Shown piece after piece: positions 19,461 to 31,645 of a stretch of 33,110 bases of DNA; position 1 is the stretch's first letter, and every line of letters begins with the position of its first letter. A program made the position numbers and the translations under genes. Under the pieces are notes generated by a model. The model saw only the letters and a program-made list of their open reading frames with translations. It searched no databases and was not told where the DNA came from. The DNA comes from Alectoria sarmentosa. Lineage: Eukaryota > Ascomycota > Lecanoromycetes > Lecanorales > Parmeliaceae. The stretch covers positions 1 through 33,110 of the forward strand of contig WOGZ01000349.1 of the NCBI GenBank assembly GCA_009733775.1. The letters run 5' to 3'.

Positions 19461-21401
19461 TGATTTTCAATTATTTAATATAATAATAATAATAAGCGAA
19501 CGTTAAATATATTTTACAATTTTCTTTTAATTAAATATACGACGTTAAGGTAATAATAAAAACGATTAACATTTTTTTTATATCGATTTATCGAAGTATT
19601 ACGTTTAAAAAAAGAATTTTTAAAAAATTTAAAAATGAAATTCGCGTTAAAGACGCATTGATATTATTACGAAAATATATTATATTAATTATAACGTAAG
19701 CGAACTTTATTATTTATACTTTCTTTTTTTAAACGTATCGAGTTTCTTATTTTATCAAAATTTATAAATAATAAACGATAATTTTTTTTTAAATTATTAT
19801 GCCGCTTATATAATAAAAAATCTTACGCATAATAACGTCGAATGAAATTAAATCTTAAAAAATAAATGTTTGAAGAAGCGAAAATTATTTACGAAGTTTA
19901 TTCGTATTAATTTTACTTAATTATAAGCTCAATAAATCGTTTAATTTATAAAATAAATATAAAATAAAAGATATAATTTAATTTAATTGATGTGTAAAAG
20001 TGCTTTAATTGCGAAAGAAGAAAATTATCGCGCTATTTATTATAATAAAACATTATTACTTTTTTTAATATAATGTTTCTTTTTTATTATTATTAAAAGT
20101 AATTACATTAAACGTATTTTTCTTTTATTTATTCGAACTTTTTAATTTTTTTATAATTAACACATTTTTTTATTTAAGCTTTTTAACGATTATATATATA
20201 TTTTTTAAATTTAATATTAAAATTTCGTTTTATTAAACGATATATAAGCGAAGTAAATTGTTATCGAAAACTTTTATTTTTATTTAATTCAAATTCGCCT
20301 GAAAAAAGACAATTTTAATATTATAAAAGATATTAATTTAATTAATAATTATTGAAAGTACGATTAATTAATTATAAAATGTTTATTAAATTTATAATAA
20401 ACGATAAAATTATAATTAACGACATAATAATATCGATAATATTATATATTAAAAACGTTATATTTTAAATAACAATAAATTAATAGATTTTTTTATAAAT
20501 ATTATTTATTTATTATTTTTTATCAAGTTATAAATTTAATAAAATATTTGTTAAATAAATATATTAAACTTAACAATTTAACAATTTAACGATTTTCTTA
20601 ATAATTAACGAATAATAAGTAATATATTATGCTCTTATAATACTTTTCGACGAAAAACGATAACTATTTATTATTTTTATAATGTTTACGTATTTAATTA
20701 TATTCGCGATTTTTTATTTGATAACTCTCAAATAATTTCATTAAAGATTATTAATTTATTAACGTTTGCGACTTTTTAAGATTCGAGATTAAAGATATTC
20801 TCTTTATCGTCGTTTATATCAACGTTTATTGTTTTTTAAATCTCGTTATTTTCAAATTGTTCGACGATCTTTATTTAATTATAATTAATAATTTATTTCA
20901 TTTTAAGATTACGTTTATGATTTAAAATAAGTGTAAACGTAAACGAAAGACGACGTAATAAGCGATTATATTTTAATCTCTTAATAATATCGAGCGCTGA
21001 GAAAACCTTTTTATTAAATATTTATATTTTTAATCAAATTTAATTTAATTAATTTAACTTATTCGATTAAAGATTAAAAGCTTTAAATTAAAATAATAAT
21101 TAAATAAAAATTCGATAATAAAATAATCGATATAATAAATTAAATCGATAAATAATTTTAAATCGATTAAATTAATATTGTCGTTATATATCGCTATAAT
21201 CTTCGCGTCGTTTTTCTTTAAAATTTTATATCGTTTAAAAATAACTTTTATATCGAATTCGACGATCGATTCGACGACGATTTTTATTTTAACGCGAATA
21301 TTCGTTTTAGTAATCTATTTTTTAAACGAATAAATAAATAATTTGCGTAAATTATCTTTAATTTAATTTTTTCTTTTTCGAAAATTGAATTTATATATCT
21401 T
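19461..21401. other. AT-rich DNA, elements not resolved
   Basis: Uniformly AT-rich with CpG-sparing composition. I looked for LTR pairs, TIRs and reverse-transcriptase or integrase signatures on both strands and could not support any. It is probably decayed transposon sequence by context. Confidence 0.45.
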
Positions 21402-21880
21402 TTAATCGTCGTTATCGTTTTCGTTATTAATGATATCGTTAATACGTTTTTCAATTATCAAACGATATAATATAACGTTAAATTTATAACGTCGCTCGAT
21501 TATCGCGTTATCTTTTTTTATTTTTAATGTTAATCGACGAAATCGCTTAACACACTTTGATGACACGTAATTAATTTTATTATATCGATTCAAATTTAAA
21601 TTAATTTGTTTATTAACGTTAATTATACGTTTATATTTTATAAACGTATATAAAACATTATTATATTAATTAAGATTCGTTATAAGCGCGTATAATTTTT
21701 TAATTTTAATTATATTAATTACAAGTGCTTTAATAAACACTTTATTAATATAAAATTCTTAAAATTCGACTTTAATTTGTTTATTATTAAACATTTCTTT
21801 TTTATAAATTTTAATTCGATTTTTTTTAATAATGTCGATTTTTTTATATTTAACATAAATCGTTTTCGTTTAATTATTTT
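21402..21880 (-). pseudogene. decayed coding frame of unassigned family
   Basis: One minus-strand frame runs for about 160 codons (from about 21,880 down to 21,402) with only two internal stops, long for DNA this AT-rich. It is rich in Lys, Arg, Asp and Asn; fragments such as FIKALVINIIKIKKLYAL, VKRFRRLTLKIKKD and ERRYKFNVILYRLI read like a charged helical protein. I recognise no domain. It could be a gag-like or transposase-related segment. The lysine/asparagine/isoleucine bias is what C-to-T/G-to-A mutation produces. Confidence 0.35.
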
Positions 21881-24000
21881 CGACATTTAAATTCGCGAAA
21901 AATTATAATATAATATATTAATATGCGTAATAAAAATCAAATTTAAAATTTTTCGATAAATCGAAAAGCTTCTCTTTAAGGAGAATTTCGATAATTTGAT
22001 TTTGAATAATAATATTATTATTCGCGATTTTAATCGCAACATTATTAATTATTTTTATATATATTCGCAAAACGTTTTTGAAAATCTCGAATTTGTTTTT
22101 ATAAATTTATTATTGTGTTTTCTTTAATAATTTATTTAAATTAACGTTTTAATTTAAGATTACGTAAATATGTTTATTAATAATAATTAATTTTTATATT
22201 ATTATATCGTTAAATTCGATATATTTAATTATCGAATAAGTAATAACATTAATTATTGTTTTAATTTTCCTCGCTTTTTTCATTAAAGACGTTAATTTGT
22301 TTTTAATCTTGATTTAAATGTTTATTAACGTTATTTTAAATAATTATTTTATCGAAATCGCAAGTTTTAACGATATAATTTTCAAAAACGATAATTTAAA
22401 TTAATTTCGTAAATCTTTTAATTTTTATATAATGTTTAACGTGCTTTTTATTATAATTATTAACGCGATTTTATTAATAAAACGAAATTTCGTCTTAATT
22501 AATAATAAAATAAAAATCGAGTCGATAAAAATGATTAAAATCGAAGATTTATTGAAAAATATTGAAATCGATAATAATAACAAACGATTTAAAGATTCGT
22601 TTAATTAATTAGCGATTAAATCGAAGCGTTTAATAAAAGTTTATTTTAATAACGTAAATTGTAAAAGCGATAATATATATAAATCGTTATTCGTTATACA
22701 TAAATAATAAAGTATTTTTTTTTCGTAAATGAAATAAAATTGTTTTTCTTTAAATTTATAATTTTTTTTAAATCTTTTAAAAATTCGAATTAATTAATTT
22801 TACTTATTCAATTTTTATATCGTTATATAAATAATATATTTATATATATATATAATATTTTTAGTTTTATCGTGCTCAAATTCGTTTATTGTCGAATTTA
22901 CGTTTATTTTATTTATAATAATGTGATTAATTATTTAAAAGACTTTTAATTATTATTTATTTATTTTACGTTATAAGATTTAAATTTTTATTATCTTATA
23001 AATAAAAATATTAGATAATAATGTTTCGATAAAATTAATTTTTTATATCTTTAAATATAAGATTCTTTAAAAATTAATTCAATATTAATGAAATTTCTTT
23101 TTAAATCGGCGAAAATAAGACTTTATAATCACACGTATACTTTTTTATAATAATTTTAACTTTTTAATCTTCACGCTTAATATCTTTCTTCGCTTATTAA
23201 TAAATGTTTTTTCGACGTTAATTTTAAAACGATATTATTATTCGTTATATTTCGAATATTATTAATTAAAGTAGTTATTAATTTAATTATTTTTTTGATA
23301 AATTATATAATGCGTGATAGTTTTTTTTGCTTTTTTAACTTAATTAATTTTTATTAACATTAATAAAATTTATTATAATTGAATTAATAAATAAAATAAT
23401 CGTTAAATAAAAAATAATAAAATAAATAATAATTACGAAATATTTAATGTTAAAAAAATAAATCGATAATATAAAATCTCGCGTTAAATTTATTTTCGTT
23501 TTTATGCGATTGTTTATCGCGCTAATTAATTATAAATTTATCTTTAATAATTATATTAATAATTAAATAATAAATATTTATTTTAACGTTTTAAATCGAC
23601 AATTTAACGTTTTTATAATATTTAAACGAAATATTAATTATAATTAAAAGCGATTATAATTAATATTAAAAACATTAACGATCTTTTTTGATTTATTACG
23701 TTTTATACATATATATAAAAATGTGTTAATTAAGACGATCATAAATTTAACATTTTTCTTTAATTAATTACGTTTTAAGATTTATTGCTCAAACGTATAA
23801 ATTTTTTCATATTCGTTAATTAAGTTTTATACGTTTTTCAATAAATCGTCGTCGTATTATTAATCGAATTTTAAATTTCATTTTAATCATTATATAAGAT
23901 ATTTAATTATCGATTTTCTCGTTTTATAATAACGTTAACGCTTATTAATTAACTTTTTTATAATATATTTATATTATTTCTCGTTGAATTTGATAATTAT
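21881..24000. other. AT-rich DNA, probably including the 3' end of Gypsy-2
   Basis: No confident domain was read here. By position, the integrase C-terminus and 3' LTR of the minus-strand Gypsy-2 element should lie within about 22.5-24 kb, but I could not find an LTR boundary or the partner LTR. Confidence 0.4.
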
Positions 24001-24299
24001 TAATAAATAATTAAATTAAATAAAGCGACGATACGAATTTTCATTTTTAAATGTTGATTGAAATTATGTAATTAATATAATAAAATGAATTTGTTTATAC
24101 GTAAATACGTCGATTTTATATATTAAATTATTGATTTTTTTAAAAACTTTAAATAAATTAATTCTTTGATTAACGAATTTAAGATTGAAAACTTTAAATA
24201 AATTATATTTATAATAAAGTTTAAAAACACTTCGTTTTTTTTATTAAAAACAATAAATCGATAACGAAAATCGTAAATGATTTTTGTTTTAATATTAAT

Positions 24300-25146
24300 T
24301 TAAACGATTATTTTTTCGACGTCTTTGATATTAATAAGCCGTTTCGATAAAAACTCGTTATTTCGAATTTAATTTAAGAATAATAATGAAAAAATATCGC
24401 GAAAACGATAATCGTAAACGATGTCGTTTATATTTGATTTGATAATCGAGTTTAATAAATTATTAAATATATTATATAAACGCGATAAATATCTTATTTA
24501 ATCGAAGATAAAATTGTTCGTTAATTAATATCGCAAAATAATTTCGATAATTTGATTAATTTTTTTTAATTAATTATCGATTTCTAAATAATATATCGTA
24601 TTAATTAAAAAATTAACGTTTAATTTCTTAAAAATGAACTTTTAAAAGATTAATATAAATTTTTTATCGCGATTAAAAACAAATGTTATCGATAAATTCT
24701 AATTAATAATTTTATGTAAAAAAATTTCGATTTAATCTTTCGTTGAGAAAATGTTTTTATTAAAAGTAAAAATAATTTTTTTGAAAAATTTGCAAATTAT
24801 TAATATGATAATTTTTTTTTTTAATTATTTTTGATAATATTAATATAAAATTAACGATAATTGTGTAATGCGATATTGACGATTCGATTATAAAAATAAA
24901 TAAATCGTATTTCGCATAACGTTTTATTTAATTAATGTTATATTTATAATAATAATAAATATAATAATAAAGTCGACGAGTAAGTTTTTTAAAGAAATAA
25001 TTATTTATAATTATTTTATATGTTTTATTAAATTCGATATATGCATTTTCGTTATATATTTATTAAAAGATTTTCTTCTCAAATTTCTTAGATAAATAAA
25101 GTCGTATTTTATTTAAAAAGTTCGTAAAGTACAATAAGTCGTCGAC
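24300..25146 (-). pseudogene. Gypsy-2 integrase remnant (zinc-finger region and core)
   Basis: From 25,146 the minus strand reads VDDLLYFTNFLNKIRLYL, then a zinc-finger-like region in which the expected histidines and cysteines have largely become tyrosine (for example IYNENAYIEFNKTY), then NINxIKRYAKYDLF, and the start of the catalytic core VNFILILS at 24,855-24,832, where the first catalytic aspartate is now asparagine. Near 24,340 a TAY-Q-R-N pattern resembles the TAYHPQ region of Ty3/Gypsy integrases. Non-functional. Confidence 0.65.
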
Positions 25147-26049
25147 GAGATAAAATTGAATGTTAAGAATTAAATTCTCGCTTTTTAACATCTTTTATAT
25201 TTTCATTCATTTTTTATCTTTAATATAAGAAATTTAAATTCTTATTTTGAGTTTTTTTGATATCTTTATTAAAAATTCGTTAAAGATAAATATTTTGTTA
25301 AAAATATCTTTTTTTGAATTTTTTTTTTTTCGAATGTTAATTTATTTATAAATTTAAAGAAAGTATTCGATATTACGTATTATTTATTAAATTTATAATA
25401 AGTAAACATCAACTTTAAATTATAATAAATATTATAATGTTTTTATTAAGCGTAAATTTAGTTTTTTTATTAAAAATAATGTTAAATTAATTTATTTAAC
25501 AATATTAATTGTTATTAAATAATTTATATATTTAATTATAATTTATAATAAATTGTTAATATAATATTTAATTTTACGAATTATTTAAATTAATTCGATA
25601 ATTTTTAATTTGATTAATTAATAATAAAATTTAACGTTATTTAACGATTTAAAAAGAAATAATATTAACATAATATCGTTTTTAAAAAAATTATTATTTT
25701 TGAAATTATTTTTAATATAATATATATAAACGTTGAAGTCGCGTTTTTTGAAAACGTTAATATTAACATAAATTCGTTATTTTCAATTAAAATGTATTAA
25801 AAAATTCAATAAAAAGAAAAAATCTTATAATAAGCGAATGAAGTTAAATAACAATTATTTCTTATTGATAAAAATTCTCTTTATGAGTTTTCGTCGTTTT
25901 TATTTATTAATAATAAACGATTTTTTTAATAAAAAGATTTTTATTTATTAAAAAGACTCCGCCTTTTGCGCATAATATATAATTTTTATTTTTATTTATT
26001 TTATTAATTCGAGATAATGCTTTCAGATTTCGAAATCGATAAAAAATTT

Positions 26050-26568
26050 AATATTCGTTAAGATTTCGATTCGTTTTTATATTATAATTAATTTGAAAAC
26101 GTCGATTTTTTACTTAAAAAAAGTAACGTTTAAATAATTTAAAAATGTCTTTTTTAAATTAATAATATTCTTTTAATAATTAAAACAATTTACGAAAATA
26201 TTTAATATATAATTCGAAGTTTTTTGAAAATATTATTAAATCGTTAATGTAAACTTTAATCAAGTTTTTAAAAAATTATAACTTTTTATTTATAATACGT
26301 TGCACGTAAGATAACGAGCTCTTAAAATTCATTATAATAATTTTAAAATATTGAAATTCTCGATAAAAAGCGATCGTTTATTTATATTAATTTTTAAATC
26401 AAACGTCAAATTGAAAAAAAAAAGAATAAATTATTAAAAATATTAATGCATTTTATATTTTATAATAAATTATTTTACATTATTTTATAATTATAATAAA
26501 TAAAAACTCGTGATAATAATTCGATTAAATTCACGAATATATACAATTATTTTTGATTTTTTCTTTAA
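26050..26568 (-). pseudogene. Gypsy-2 reverse transcriptase remnant, truncated by Gypsy-1 insertion
   Basis: Reading down from about 26,565 the minus strand gives IVYIREFNRIIIT (the VVD-RELN region), SFFFQFDV, IIIMNFKSSLSYVQRII, and the active-site motif YIND followed by LIIFSKNFE near 26,235-26,260. The catalytic YxDD has an Asp-to-Asn change. At least two stops interrupt the segment. These blocks occur in the order and spacing of Ty3/Gypsy RTs. The N-terminal end coincides with the proposed LTR end of Gypsy-1 at 26,569. Confidence 0.75.
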
Positions 26569-27019
26569 TGTTAAGATAATGAAAGTTTAATGTATATATT
26601 AACTTGAAAGTGTATAATAAACTTAATTTTTATTATTAAGAAATTTATTGTTAAAATATCTTGTTAAGTTATATATTTAATAACGAAATTTGCTTAACAA
26701 GAAAAGTATCTTGTCAAGAAATTTATTGTTAAAATATTTTGTTAAGTTATTTGCTTGATAACGAGATTTATTTGATAAGAGAAGTATTTTATCAAAGTTA
26801 TATAAAAATCGTTATAGTTATAACAAATGTCATTAACAAAAATAGAGATATCGTCTCGATATTAAATGCATAACATAACAAACTTAACAAAAACCTTCGT
26901 AAACATAATAAGAATTTTCTGAGCAAGAACTTTTATAGTCAAAAAGCGGCTTCGGCGATAACTTTCATTAAACAGGTAAAGATTTTAACAAAATATAAAC
27001 TTTCTCATAACGCAAGACA
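26569..27019 (-). repeat. 3' LTR of Gypsy-1 (boundaries approximate)
   Basis: On the minus strand it would begin TGTCTTGCGTTATG after a purine-rich stretch (AAAAATTAAAAGATGA) and end TTATCTTAACA at 26,569. The right-hand limit is set by the chromodomain reading that runs to about 27,040, the left-hand limit by Gypsy-2 RT coding starting immediately beyond. It is less AT-rich than the pol region and carries a 78-bp tandem duplication. The partner LTR lies outside the window, so the ends could not be verified. Confidence 0.5.
26638..26793. repeat. 78-bp tandem duplication with internal dyads
   Basis: Two head-to-tail copies at 26,638-26,715 and 26,716-26,793 both start AAGAAATTTATTGTTAAAAT. 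In the first copy CTTGTTAAG (26,660-26,668) and CTTAACAAG (26,693-26,701) form a 9-bp inverted repeat; the second copy has decayed versions of the same dyad. It lies within the proposed LTR of Gypsy-1. Confidence 0.8.
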
Positions 27020-27039
27020 TCATCTTTTAATTTTTATAA

Positions 27040-27427
27040 ACAATACGACGTTGTTATTAACTACTTTATACTTTTTGACGATTTTTTATGTATATCGTAA
27101 CAACTCACGTTTCAACTTTTATATATCTGTTTTTAATTTATAATTAAATCATTTTATTAAATATTGAGTTAATTATTTTTGATTTCGATGAATATTTCTC
27201 TTTCGCAATAACTTTTCAATTTTATATTTTTTTTCGCTCTTAATTATCACGATAAAAATAAATAAACGATAATAACGATATAAATTTTCGACGAAATCGA
27301 TAATAGATTTCAGATATGTTATCGAAATGATGTCGTAAATTTTTATATTTGTTGATAATTCGAGCTTATAAATAAAACGTTCGATTTTTTCGAAAATTTT
27401 AAAAGATTTTATAAATTGTGAATTCAA
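27040..27427 (-). pseudogene. Gypsy-1 integrase C-terminus and chromodomain remnant
   Basis: An 84-codon open stretch (27,427-27,173) reads FKIFEKIERFIYKLELS, then a KIYDIISITYLKS segment corresponding to the K-I-H-x-V-x-S-V/T-x-L block that ends Ty3/Gypsy integrases, then YKIEKLLRKR, the start of a chromodomain. Past the stop the same frame continues TQYLIK-stop-FNY and DI-stop-KL, where two stops sit at the positions of conserved chromodomain tryptophans, as TGG-to-TGA/TAA changes would give. The reading fades near 27,040. A chromodomain suggests targeted integration into heterochromatin when the element was active. Confidence 0.75.
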
Positions 27428-28475
27428 CTTTTTAAATTTGATAATAAAAACGTTATAATTTTTATAAAGTCGTAAATTTACGAGATCGTCAATTTTGAAA
27501 AATTGAAATTAATGTTTAATATTATAATATTTTTTTATTTTTAATGAGACGAAAGCAATAATATCTTTAACGTCGATGTATAAAAGTTTATATTTATTTA
27601 TAATCGTCGATGAAAGTGTTATTTTTAAAGCGAAAATTGTATTAAAAGTTAACGTTTTTTGAAAAGTTGCTTAACGAGAAGAATTTTCTTATCGAATTAT
27701 GAAAATCACAATAAAAATAACGATTTTAAGTGACGACATTTTATGAAAAGTTTTTTTATAACGAATAAGAATTTCTTGAAAAGAAATTTCTTATATTGTT
27801 TTAATAACATTTTTGATAATAAAATATATTATTATAATAAAAGTCGATATTACACGAAATAACGAAATTAATATTTAAATAATAAAATTAAGATTTTCGA
27901 TTCTCAATAAATCGAATGTTTCACGTATTTTGAAATTATAAAAAATTTGAATAAATGTTTATGCGATAAAATTATATTTGATAAAATTATTTAATATCAT
28001 AAACATTTTAATAAAAACTTAAAGTTAATAACGAAAATCTTTTAATGTGACAATATAATATCATAATATTATTTCGACGATTTAATTGAAACGTTTAAAT
28101 ATTTCGTTTATTTATAAATGTTAAATAATGAAATAAAGAAAATCGATTTTAAGAACTTTAATTTTTTTTTTAAATTTCGCTCACGAATTTGCGATTTTGA
28201 TTAAAAATAATAATATAAAACAATCTTTAATTAAGTTTTATTAAACGATTTAATAATCGAATAATTTATTTTTTATCGAATCAGATATTTTTATTAAATA
28301 TATAAATAATAATTTTAAAGAATTTATTAATAACGAACATTAAGCAATCGAAATCATTTAACGATAATTTCAATAATGTTAAAATAAAATTAATAATAAA
28401 AATGTGAAACGATTTTATCGGCGAATAAATAAATTAAAGAAAATTATAAAATTTATGTCGAGAAATTTGATTAAA

Positions 28476-28748
28476 TTAACAATGTAAATAATAAAAAATA
28501 AATTTATAAAACTTAATAGTTATTTTAAAAATGTATAATTTTCTTATAAATCGTTTATAAGTGCGAATATAATTAGAATAATTCATCTCATTATATGTTA
28601 ATTTGAAAACTTTTATTTTTATAATCGAAGAAATATAAAAACGTAAATCTTTTTCGTTATTATCGAAATATAATAAATTATTCATAACGCGATAAAATAA
28701 TTTAATAACATTCTCTTTAAAAATCTCGTTATTCAACATTATGCGCAT
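28476..28748 (-). pseudogene. Gypsy-1 integrase zinc-binding region remnant
   Basis: A 90-codon open stretch whose second half matches the integrase H2C2 region in layout: LRFYISSIIKIKVFKL, then YNEMNYSNYIRTYKRF, then KLYIFKITIKFYKFI and a final YYLHC. Expected zinc-ligand histidines and one cysteine have become tyrosine; the last cysteine remains. Position between the RNase H part and the integrase C-terminus fits. Confidence 0.7.
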
Positions 28749-29254
28749 AATACGTTTTCATTTCGATTTTTTTTAATATTTAAACAAAAGACGTTATCGA
28801 AAATCTAAATTTATTTCGACGAAATTAATTGAAAAGTAACGCATTATAAATCAAACGTTAAGAAATTTATTAATTTCAAAATGAAATTTCTTATTTATTA
28901 ATTTAAAAAATATATCGAGCACGATATTTAATTTGTTAAATTTATATTTTATATTAAAATCAAAACGTTATAAATATTTAAAAGTACGAATTAAGCGTAG
29001 ATTTAATTTTTCGATAAACGTAATATTTAAACTTATTTAACGAATTATGAAGATGATAACAAAATAATCAATATAAATAATTATGTAATAAATAAATGTT
29101 TCGATTATATATCGAATTTTTTTAACGATTCAAATGATATTTATTATCTCAAATTTCGTAAATTAATATCGAATTTCGATATTCGAAAAAAGACGATTTA
29201 AAAAGAGAATAAATTGTTAAATTTTTTGTTTTAATATCGAAATCGATAATTCAT

Positions 29255-29467
29255 TTATGAAATAATCAACGTAAACGTTAAATTCGAATTTTTTATTATT
29301 ATTAAAATTAACGTATAATATACGCTTCTCATTATAATGATATAAAATCGTCGATAAAAAAAAAGCTTTTGTAAATAATGAAAAGCATTTAGTATTTTCG
29401 AAATTAATATCGTAAAATAAATACGAATAACGGTTTTTTTACGAGCGTTATTTTTAACGCTTATCAT
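29255..29467 (-). pseudogene. Gypsy-1 connection/RNase H-region remnant
   Basis: A 70-codon open stretch beginning about 112 codons after the YVDD motif. NARKKT, LNAFHYLQKLFF and a following RRFYIII segment resemble the region that leads into RNase H in ascomycete Gypsy elements. Assignment rests on position and loose similarity, and a frame change within it is possible. Confidence 0.45.
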
Positions 29468-29656
29468 TTATATGAAATACGTTTTTTATAATTATAATAA
29501 TTTTGTTATAATCGCATAATAAAAAATATATTAACGTAAATATTTTATTAAATCGAGATATTTTTCAAATTAATTTAAAATTCTTAAAAAGATAAGATTA
29601 AAAATTGTTGTTAATTTATTTATAGCGATAATAAGATTGAAAGTATCGACTTTTTA

Positions 29657-29870
29657 TTTAAATAAGTACATCGATAAATAATCGAGAAATGATTTTCGAG
29701 ACGAGAAATGTATATTCATTTTCGCGAAAACGTTAAACATCAAATTAAGATGCTCGATCTTTTTTTTTATTAAAAACGAAAAAATCATAATATCGTCAAC
29801 ATAAATCTTATAAAATTTACGAAAAAATCATAAAATGTGATTAATCATTTTTTGAACATAAGCGAGAAAA
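29657..29870 (-). pseudogene. Gypsy-1 reverse transcriptase remnant with intact YVDD
   Basis: The catalytic motif YVDDIMIFS is intact, with YVDD encoded at 29,803-29,792. It is followed in frame by EHLNLMFNVFAKMNIHFS and RKSFLDYLSMYLFK, matching the thumb-proximal part of Ty3/Gypsy RTs. Upstream, YVQKMINHIL precedes an in-frame TGA at 29,830-29,828. Earlier palm and finger motifs (about 29,870-30,800) are more decayed and were not mapped base by base. Confidence 0.85.
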
Positions 29871-30925
29871 TTGCGATAATTTATAATTAAAACTTTGAAT
29901 AATTCTTGTTTACGATGAAATGTTATCGTAAAACGATATCGATAAACTCTTTTTATTCATTATTAATAAAAAAAATTAATAACGTCGATAATAAATATAA
30001 TTTTAACGTTTTTAATTTTAATAAAAGTTTCAAATTGAGAAGAAATAGAATAAGCGTTTAATATAATAATTTTATTTAAAATATAAATGTCGACGACGAC
30101 GCGATTTTTGCGTTCGTTTTCATTTTTGAGAATATTTTTTCATATTACGAAGTAAGAGAAGAAAAATGAAATAATAATAATAATTTATTTTGTATAATTT
30201 TATTTATATAATTTATCAAATCTTTTATCGATAACGTTTTTATCTCGTTAATTTATTGAATAAATACGTGTTTATTCAAATTTATAAACTTTTCGTTAAT
30301 TGTTTATCAAAAAAATATTCGTTTATTTCTTTTTAAAAACGTTAATAACGTTATTAATATCTTTTTATAATATAAAAAAAACGTTTATAATTATAACAAT
30401 CGAGACTTTTATTTTCGATAAATTATGAATTATTATTTCGATAAAATGAATAATTTTTAAGATTAATATTAAGATTTACACGAGTGTTATAATAATAGAA
30501 AATGTAATTATTTTAATTATTAAACGATAAAGATTAATTCGTATTTAATTAAATTAACGTTTTAATGCTTTAATAATTAAATCATAATTTTTTAATGAAA
30601 TAAAAAAGCAATTTACGACGTTATATTCGTTTATTTTATCGAATTTTTATTTTTATAATAAAATAATTAATTTGTCGATATTATTATAAATAAATACGAT
30701 TAATAAAGTGTGGTCGATTATATAAGCGTACGCGAAAAGCGTATTCAGCGTTTATGATTCAAAAAAAAGATCGCGATTTTTTGATAACATTAAACGTATT
30801 TTATTAAATTCAATCATTAATATAATAACGTTTAAATACGAAGAAATGTTTATTCTTTTCTTCTTATAAATTATAACATTAATTCGAAATTCTCGAATTA
30901 TGATAATGATAAAAATTTCGTGATT

Positions 30926-31240
30926 TTAATAAACGTTAATTTTTATAATATTATATTCAAGATTAAGAATAATGTTTTTAAATTTCATAATGTTAATTTT
31001 AATAAATGTTTTAATAGTTAAATTATCGACGATATATAATTCTCGTTTTATTAATATTATAACATCGTTTTTATTCGATAAATATATTTTAATTTTAACA
31101 TATTTATTAACATTATGCTTTTTGTTATTAATATCTTTAACGATTATTAAAATAAACATTTTTTTGATTTCGATATCAAAAAGATTTTTTCGTAGAAATT
31201 TTCTATCGATAAGATTTATAATATAATTCGTATCAAAACA
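30926..31240 (-). pseudogene. Gypsy-1 retropepsin-like protease remnant
   Basis: The minus frame from about 31,240 reads CFDTNYIINLIDRKFL, with the active-site DTG (codons 31,234-31,226) altered to DTN. It continues open to 30,926 through IVKDINNKKHN, LIKRELYIVDNL and INIMKFKNIILNLEY, the order of blocks seen in protease domains of ascomycete Gypsy polyproteins. The Gly-to-Asn change fits two G-to-A changes by RIP and would inactivate the protease. Confidence 0.75.
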
Positions 31241-31456
31241 AAAATCGAAAAGTAAGTTTAATAGAAATAGTTATATTATAATAATAACATAATGAAAATC
31301 TCGAAAAGCATAATCTTAAATAAACGAATTCGTGAATGTGAAAAGAATAATGTGTTCAAAAGTTATCGATTTAACAATAAAAGCAGATATCGAAATAAAG
31401 AAAATCGAAAATGTTATTATAAACGATTTTACCTCGAAAATTACTTCGTTAAAATG

Positions 31457-31645
31457 TTAATAAAAATAAAAATGTCGATATAAAGCATTATTAAAATTAA
31501 AATTTTCGTGACATTTTCGATATTTAATAATCTTTATTGTTAAATTAATAACAACGAAGTTGCTTTTCATAATGTCGTTATAAAAGTTTTCAAAATCGAT
31601 GTTTTTTGAATTATTATTATAGTCGTCAATTTGATTTTTTAACAA
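31457..31645 (-). pseudogene. Gypsy-1 zinc-finger-like segment upstream of protease
   Basis: A short open stretch contains YRKCHENFNFNNALYRHFY, resembling the C-x-x-C...H-x-x-x-H segment that precedes the protease in some fungal Gypsy polyproteins, with one cysteine and one histidine replaced by tyrosine. Assignment is by position and this single motif. Confidence 0.45.

Larger units (their letters stand above)
24000..26568 (-). mobile_element. Ty3/Gypsy retrotransposon Gypsy-2 (RIP-degraded, 5' part displaced)
   Basis: Minus-strand pol remains are ordered RT (26,568 to about 26,050) then integrase (25,146 to about 24,300), the Ty3/Gypsy order. The left limit is approximate. The RT begins abruptly at the LTR end of Gypsy-1, so the gag, protease and RT N-terminus should resume on the far side of Gypsy-1, beyond the window. 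Many stops and D-to-N, H-to-Y, C-to-Y and G-to-N/S replacements are typical of RIP. Confidence 0.7.

Noticed and set aside
27019..27102. Gypsy-1 LTR starting at 27,102 with TGTTACG
   Set aside because: The chromodomain reading continues through this point to about 27,040, so the LTR must begin lower; 27,019 is preferred.
30972..31483. Plus-strand open frames in the protease region
   Set aside because: They are antisense to the minus-strand protease remnant, which shows recognisable motifs; the plus frames are only AT-rich hydrophobic or basic strings.
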